9,820 nucleotides of DNA from Gammaproteobacteria bacterium (lineage in GTDB: Bacteria > Pseudomonadota > Gammaproteobacteria > SZUA-229), in assembly GCA_016764035.1 (NCBI GenBank), contig JAESSQ010000054.1, positions 1 through 9,820 on the forward strand. The letters run 5' to 3'. The notes under the pieces are model-generated. The model did no database searches, had not been told where the DNA came from, and saw only the letters and a list, made by a program, of their open reading frames with translations. The position numbers were made by a program, and so were the translations under genes. This document shows positions 6,649 to 9,820 of this stretch, one piece after another (the stretch's first letter is position 1; each line of letters starts with the position of its first letter).

Positions 6649-7401
6649 ATGCTTAAAGCAATAAAAAATATATTTCTGTTGCCACTTATCTGGCTTTTTA
6701 TTTTAGTACTGAGTATTGTTTTATACATATTATCTCACCTGCCCCGATCTTATTCCGGTCGTTATTACCATTACCTGTCGCGATTTTGGTGCAAAATATT
6801 TGTTCGTGGCCTGGATGTTGATCTAAGACTTGTACACCAGAATGAGCAACCATTACCTGAGCATTTCATATTAATTGCCAACCACCCTTCTGCATTAGAA
6901 GATTTTGGTGTCCCCTCACTTTTTGATGTTTATCCACTTGCTAAAGCTGAAGTGCGTAAATGGATTGTATTGGGAAGAATCAGTGATTACGCTGGAACGA
7001 TATATGTTAAGCGAGGCAGCGCCAGCTCACGACATGCCGCATTACAATCATTAGTCGATGCGGTAAAAGCAGGTAAAAATATTGTTATATTTCCTGAAGG
7101 CGGATGCAAAGGCAGCCGTATCCACACTGAATTTAAAACCGGCGCATTCGATGTCTCACTTCAAACAGGCGTCCCCATTGTGCCGGCTTTCCTGCACTAT
7201 ATTGATCAGGAAACTTTTGAATGGACAGATGAATCGTTGGTGTTAAAACTTTGGCAAATTTTTAAAACCAACAATAACCAGGTCAATTATTACGTACACG
7301 ATGCTCTATCGCCCGATAGCTTCACAAATAAAGAAAGCTATGCCAAACATGCACATTCTGCCTACCTGCAATGGCAAGATGAATATTTAGGAAAAATCTA
7401 G
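6649..7401 (+). CDS. PlsC-like acyltransferase (1-acylglycerol-3-phosphate acyltransferase family)
   Basis: This 250-residue protein has one N-terminal membrane helix (about 8-29) followed by a cytoplasmic acyltransferase domain. Family blocks appear in order: NHPSALED (78-85), GTIYVKR (116-122), FPEGGCKGSR (148-157) and VPIVPAF (175-181). The first block departs from the usual NHx4D: four residues after H79 comes E84, with D85 next. The third block has GG where FPEGT is usual. Such enzymes move an acyl chain from acyl-ACP or acyl-CoA to a glycerol phosphate or another acceptor at the membrane. It follows the RpfF-type gene by 67 bases on the same strand with no obvious terminator between, so co-transcription is likely. 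It may place the chain made by this cluster into a lipid. The acceptor is unknown, and a housekeeping PlsC role is less likely given the motif changes. Confidence 0.87.
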   Translation: MLKAIKNIFLLPLIWLFILVLSIVLYILSHLPRSYSGRYYHYLSRFWCKIFVRGLDVDLRLVHQNEQPLPEHFILIANHPSALEDFGVPSLFDVYPLAKAEVRKWIVLGRISDYAGTIYVKRGSASSRHAALQSLVDAVKAGKNIVIFPEGGCKGSRIHTEFKTGAFDVSLQTGVPIVPAFLHYIDQETFEWTDESLVLKLWQIFKTNNNQVNYYVHDALSPDSFTNKESYAKHAHSAYLQWQDEYLGKI

Positions 7402-7412
7402 ACTTCAAAAAC

Positions 7413-7433
7413 AAAAATAATATCCTTATTTTT
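7413..7433 (+). terminator. AT-only hairpin after the acyltransferase gene
   Basis: AAAAATAA (7413-7420) and TTATTTTT (7426-7433) form a perfect 8-bp inverted repeat around TATCC, starting 11 bases after the stop codon. The right arm supplies a T-tract. The position fits an intrinsic terminator for the rpfF-acyltransferase transcript, but the lack of G-C pairs makes it weak. Confidence 0.35.
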
Positions 7434-7462
7434 ATTAAACTATACTTACCATATTTATACTA

Positions 7463-7468
7463 TATAAT
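7463..7468 (+). promoter_or_regulatory. Consensus -10 upstream of rhlE
   Basis: A perfect TATAAT lies at 7463-7468. No good -35 hexamer stands 15-19 bases upstream, so an activator or the AT-rich upstream DNA would have to help. Base composition rises sharply right after this point, which fits the start of a transcribed leader. A start site near 7475 would give a leader of roughly 178 bases before rhlE. Confidence 0.45.
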
Positions 7469-7474
7469 GCGCGC

Positions 7475-7652
7475 TCAATTTTGGTGCACATCGGTCTGCA
7501 CCTACTTTTAAACACGGTAATCCTGGCGCAATAGTCATCGATAATACCAATACCGTCGAAACAAAAGCGTGTTTCTGCCTGGACCGACCCATACTTAATT
7601 GCAGTGGGCGGGCCGATTCCTGGAAACTGTTTCTTAGAGAAAACCACATATT
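7475..7652 (+). promoter_or_regulatory. rhlE: Long 5' leader of rhlE with small hairpin
   Basis: The stretch between the likely promoter and the rhlE ATG is G+C-richer than neighbouring intergenic DNA and has no coding sequence on the plus strand. GGTGCA (7483-7488) and TGCACC (7497-7502) form a perfect 6-bp stem with an 8-base loop, followed by CTACTTTTA. This could be a weak attenuator or a stabilising 5' hairpin. CCCA and TGGG further on (within about 7575-7615) may pair as well. Long structured leaders occur on several DEAD-box helicase and cold-shock genes, so post-transcriptional control is plausible. No match to a named riboswitch was recognised. Confidence 0.35.
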
Positions 7653-9050
7653 ATGTCATTTGAAGCTCTCGGTCTTTCGGCCGAATTAAACCGTGCTGTA
7701 TCAGAAAAAGGCTACAGCGTACCTACACCCATACAAAAACAGGCAATCCCCGTTGTACTTGAAGGTCGCGACCTTTTAGGTGGCGCGCAAACGGGCACAG
7801 GTAAAACTGCCGGTTTTACCTTACCGTTATTACAACGTTTAATGGAAACTGACAAACCGCGTAAAGGCCGCCGCCCACTCCGTGCATTAATATTAACGCC
7901 TACTCGTGAACTGGCGGCGCAGGTTGCAGAAAGCGTGCGTGACTACGGTCGTTACCTGCCACTTCGCTCTACCGTGGTATTTGGTGGCGTAAGTATCAAT
8001 CCGCAAAAAATGAAATTAATCAAAGGTGTTGATGTTTTAGTCGCCACACCGGGCAGATTACTCGACCACGTAAATCAACGATCGGTTGACCTTTCAAATA
8101 TCGATATACTGGTACTCGATGAAGCAGATCGCATGCTTGATATGGGTTTTATCCATGACATCAAAAAAGTACTTGCACTGGTTCCTAAACAGAAGCAGAC
8201 CCTGTTATTTTCTGCCACATTCTCGGACGATATTAAAAAACTGGCTAATGGCCTGCTTAGATCCCCCGAATTAATTGAAGTTGCAAGACAAAATATCGCG
8301 ACAGATACTGTTACGCAGGTGATACACCCTGTCGATAAAACACGAAAACGTGAGTTGCTTTCATTTCTTATTGGCTCGAACAACTGGCAGCAGGTACTGG
8401 TATTTAATCGTACCAAGCATGGCGCCAACCGACTTGCTGAACAATTAGGTAAAGATGGTATCTCCGCTGCGGCTATTCGTGGCAATAAAAGTCAGGGTGC
8501 ACGTACACGCGCACTAGCTGATTTTAAAGCAGGAAAAGTTCGTGTGTTGGTGGCTACCGATATCGCTGCTCGCGGTATAGACATCGACCAATTACCTCAT
8601 GTGGTTAATTTTGAACTGCCCAACGTCGCAGAAGATTATGTACACCGTATCGGTCGTACCGGACGTGCTGGTAACGAAGGCGAAGCCATGTCACTGGTCT
8701 GCGTCGATGAATTAAAACTGCTTAGAGACATAGAAAAACTTATCAAACGCGAGATTCCTAAAGAAGTTATCGAAGGTTATGATCCAGACCCTTCGATAAA
8801 AGCGCAACCGATAAAAAATGGTCGCAACAATAATGCCGGTGGTAATCATAAAAGCAGAAGAAGACAGGCAGGAAATTCGGCCAGTAACAAATCACCACGA
8901 CCGGGTAAAAACGCAAGAAGACGAAATGCCGATGGCAGCAATACAACTGGAAATAATGCATCTGGCAATAAAAATACTTCGCCATGGAACAAGCGTACTG
9001 GAAATAAAAATAGCTCGAATAACCAGAACCGTACGCGCAACGCTGCTTAA
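7653..9050 (+). CDS. rhlE: DEAD-box ATP-dependent RNA helicase RhlE
   Basis: This is a 465-residue RNA helicase that remodels RNA structure in ribosome assembly and RNA decay. The N-terminus MSFEALGLSAELNRAV and the Q motif (GYSVPTPIQ, 20-28) match RhlE. The helicase motifs are complete: AQTGTGKT (45-52), PTRELA (83-88), TPGR (132-135), DEAD (156-159), SAT (187-189), LVFNRTKHGA (249-258), ATDIAARGID (301-310) and HRIGRTGR (331-338). From about 385 to the end is a low-complexity tail rich in Asn, Arg, Gly, Ser and Lys, as is common in RhlE proteins, where it binds RNA non-specifically. The start agrees with family alignments from memory, although only a weak AGAGA precedes it. It has its own leader and is probably not part of the lipid cluster. 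Confidence 0.96.
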   Translation: MSFEALGLSAELNRAVSEKGYSVPTPIQKQAIPVVLEGRDLLGGAQTGTGKTAGFTLPLLQRLMETDKPRKGRRPLRALILTPTRELAAQVAESVRDYGRYLPLRSTVVFGGVSINPQKMKLIKGVDVLVATPGRLLDHVNQRSVDLSNIDILVLDEADRMLDMGFIHDIKKVLALVPKQKQTLLFSATFSDDIKKLANGLLRSPELIEVARQNIATDTVTQVIHPVDKTRKRELLSFLIGSNNWQQVLVFNRTKHGANRLAEQLGKDGISAAAIRGNKSQGARTRALADFKAGKVRVLVATDIAARGIDIDQLPHVVNFELPNVAEDYVHRIGRTGRAGNEGEAMSLVCVDELKLLRDIEKLIKREIPKEVIEGYDPDPSIKAQPIKNGRNNNAGGNHKSRRRQAGNSASNKSPRPGKNARRRNADGSNTTGNNASGNKNTSPWNKRTGNKNSSNNQNRTRNAA

Positions 9051-9062
9051 TATACAAGCGCA

Positions 9063-9092
9063 TTGTCACTAACTTAATTACTACCACATAAT
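9063..9092 (+). promoter_or_regulatory. Promoter-like hexamers before ybiT
   Basis: TTGTCA (9063-9068) and CATAAT (9087-9092) each match five of six sigma-70 bases with an 18-base spacer. The predicted start (about 9099) would leave only some 10 bases before the ATG and would cut into the possible ribosome site TTGGAA, so this may not be the working promoter. ybiT could instead be read through from rhlE, as no terminator is visible in the 58-base gap. Confidence 0.22.
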
Positions 9093-9108
9093 ATTTGGAA
9101 TATACACC

Positions 9109-9820
9109 ATGCTAGCAACTGCAAACATCACCATGCAATTTGGCGCCAAGCCTCTCTTCGAAAACGTCTCAGTAAAATTCGGTAATGGTAATCGCTATGG
9201 CCTGATTGGCGCGAACGGTTGTGGTAAATCAACCTTTATGAAAATCCTTGGCAACGACCTAGAACCTACAGCGGGTAACATTTCCAAAGGTCCAAATGAA
9301 AGAATCGGTAAGTTACAACAGGACCAGTTTGCCTACGAAGAATTTAACGTCATCGACACCGTCATCATGGGGCATGAAGAATTGTGGGCGATTAAATCAG
9401 AGAAGGATGCCATTTACGCCAATCCAGATATGACGGAAGCAGATGGTATTCGCGCTGGTGATTTAGAAGCCGAGTTCGCCGAAATGGATGGTTACTCTGC
9501 AGAAGCTCGCGCGGGTGAATTGTTACTGGGTTTGGGTATTCCAAGTAAGCAACATTATGGCCCGATGAGTGAGGTTGCCCCCGGCTGGAAATTACGTGTG
9601 TTATTGGCACAAGCCTTGTTTTCTGAGCCCGACATAATGTTGCTAGACGAGCCGACCAATAATCTTGACATCAATACCATTCGTTGGCTGGAAGATATAC
9701 TTAATGAGCGTAAATGCACCATGGTTATCATCTCGCATGACCGTCACTTTTTAAACAGTGTCTGCACCCATATGGCTGACCTTGATTACGGTGAAATCCG
9801 TATCTACCCCGGCTCTTATG
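9109..9820 (+). CDS. ybiT: ABC-F family ATPase YbiT, N-terminal 237 residues (partial)
   Basis: The frame is open from the ATG at 9109 to the right edge, giving 237 codons of a protein that is about 530 residues in E. coli. It is an ABC-F protein: two ATPase domains with no membrane part, acting on ribosomes and not in transport. The visible first domain has Walker A GANGCGKST (34-42, with Cys in a variable position), Walker B IMLLDEPTNNLD (176-187) and the switch His in SHDRHF (H210). The signature region reads MSEVAPGWKLR (153-163) in place of LSGG, which is how I remember YbiT and which separates it from EttA and Uup. MGHEELW and MDGYSAEARAGELLLGLGI are also YbiT-like. A possible ribosome site (TTGGAA) ends 8 bases before the ATG. 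The inter-domain linker and the second ATPase domain are beyond the window. Confidence 0.95.
   Translation, partial: MLATANITMQFGAKPLFENVSVKFGNGNRYGLIGANGCGKSTFMKILGNDLEPTAGNISKGPNERIGKLQQDQFAYEEFNVIDTVIMGHEELWAIKSEKDAIYANPDMTEADGIRAGDLEAEFAEMDGYSAEARAGELLLGLGIPSKQHYGPMSEVAPGWKLRVLLAQALFSEPDIMLLDEPTNNLDINTIRWLEDILNERKCTMVIISHDRHFLNSVCTHMADLDYGEIRIYPGSY

Noticed and set aside
7467..7511. Possible 14-codon leader peptide starting at the ATG in TATAATG
   Set aside because: The ATG overlaps the -10 element, so it would lie upstream of the transcription start if that promoter is used. There is no ribosome site.
7435..7649. Two minus-strand ORFs of 64-70 codons in the rhlE leader
   Set aside because: Neither resembles a known protein or has a ribosome site. 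They overlap each other in different frames and lie over the likely rhlE promoter and leader.
8767..9087. Minus-strand ORFs and an overlapping plus-strand ORF in the rhlE tail region
   Set aside because: They arise from the low-complexity Asn/Arg-rich tail of rhlE read in other frames and are not independent genes.
9392..9610. Minus-strand 72-codon ORF inside ybiT
   Set aside because: It is antisense to a strongly conserved ABC-F coding region.
1..9820. CRISPR arrays, tRNA or rRNA genes, insertion sequences, integrases, toxin-antitoxin pairs
   Set aside because: No regularly spaced repeats, cloverleaf-like segments, transposase or recombinase motifs, or small paired toxin-antitoxin ORFs were found on either strand.

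Overview
The window looks like gammaproteobacterial chromosome. The two right-hand genes closely match RhlE and YbiT as I remember them from Escherichia coli and relatives, and the left and middle genes are of the same broad type. The DNA is AT-rich, especially between genes, and Shine-Dalgarno sequences are mostly weak. Genus cannot be fixed from sequence reading alone.

Layout: 1-153 (-) is the first 51 codons of an alpha/beta hydrolase that runs off the left edge. 154-530 is an AT-rich divergent intergenic region. 531-2612 (+) is a six-helix membrane protein with intact GGDEF and EAL domains (cyclic-di-GMP turnover). Its stop codon lies 3 bp from the stop of the converging operon. 5211-2616 (-) encodes, in transcription order, a dedicated acyl carrier protein, a cyclopropane-fatty-acid-synthase-like SAM methyltransferase and a FabF-like ketosynthase. 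From a shared 290-bp divergent region, 5502-7401 (+) encodes a crotonase of the RpfF (diffusible signal factor synthase) type and a PlsC-like acyltransferase. 7653-9050 (+) is rhlE and 9109-9820 (+) is the start of ybiT. Both look like housekeeping genes.

The central block 531-7401 is the interesting part. RpfF enzymes act on 3-hydroxyacyl-ACP, dehydrating it to a cis-2-enoyl chain and releasing the free acid. Here such an enzyme sits beside its own ACP, a chain-elongating ketosynthase, a methyl or methylene transferase of the CFA family, an acyltransferase and a membrane-bound c-di-GMP enzyme. The simplest reading is a dedicated pathway that makes a modified unsaturated fatty acid or lipid, possibly a DSF-like signal, with the GGDEF-EAL protein as candidate sensor. 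No ketoreductase, ordinary dehydratase or ACP-loading enzyme is in the window, so these would have to come from housekeeping fatty acid synthesis. Enzyme families are well supported by motifs. The product and the signalling link are inference.

Regulatory features are weaker: a 15-bp palindrome overlaps a possible -10 of the ACP operon, a dyad lies in the possible promoter of the GGDEF-EAL gene, AT-only hairpins occur at two gene ends, and rhlE has a long leader with a small hairpin after a consensus TATAAT.
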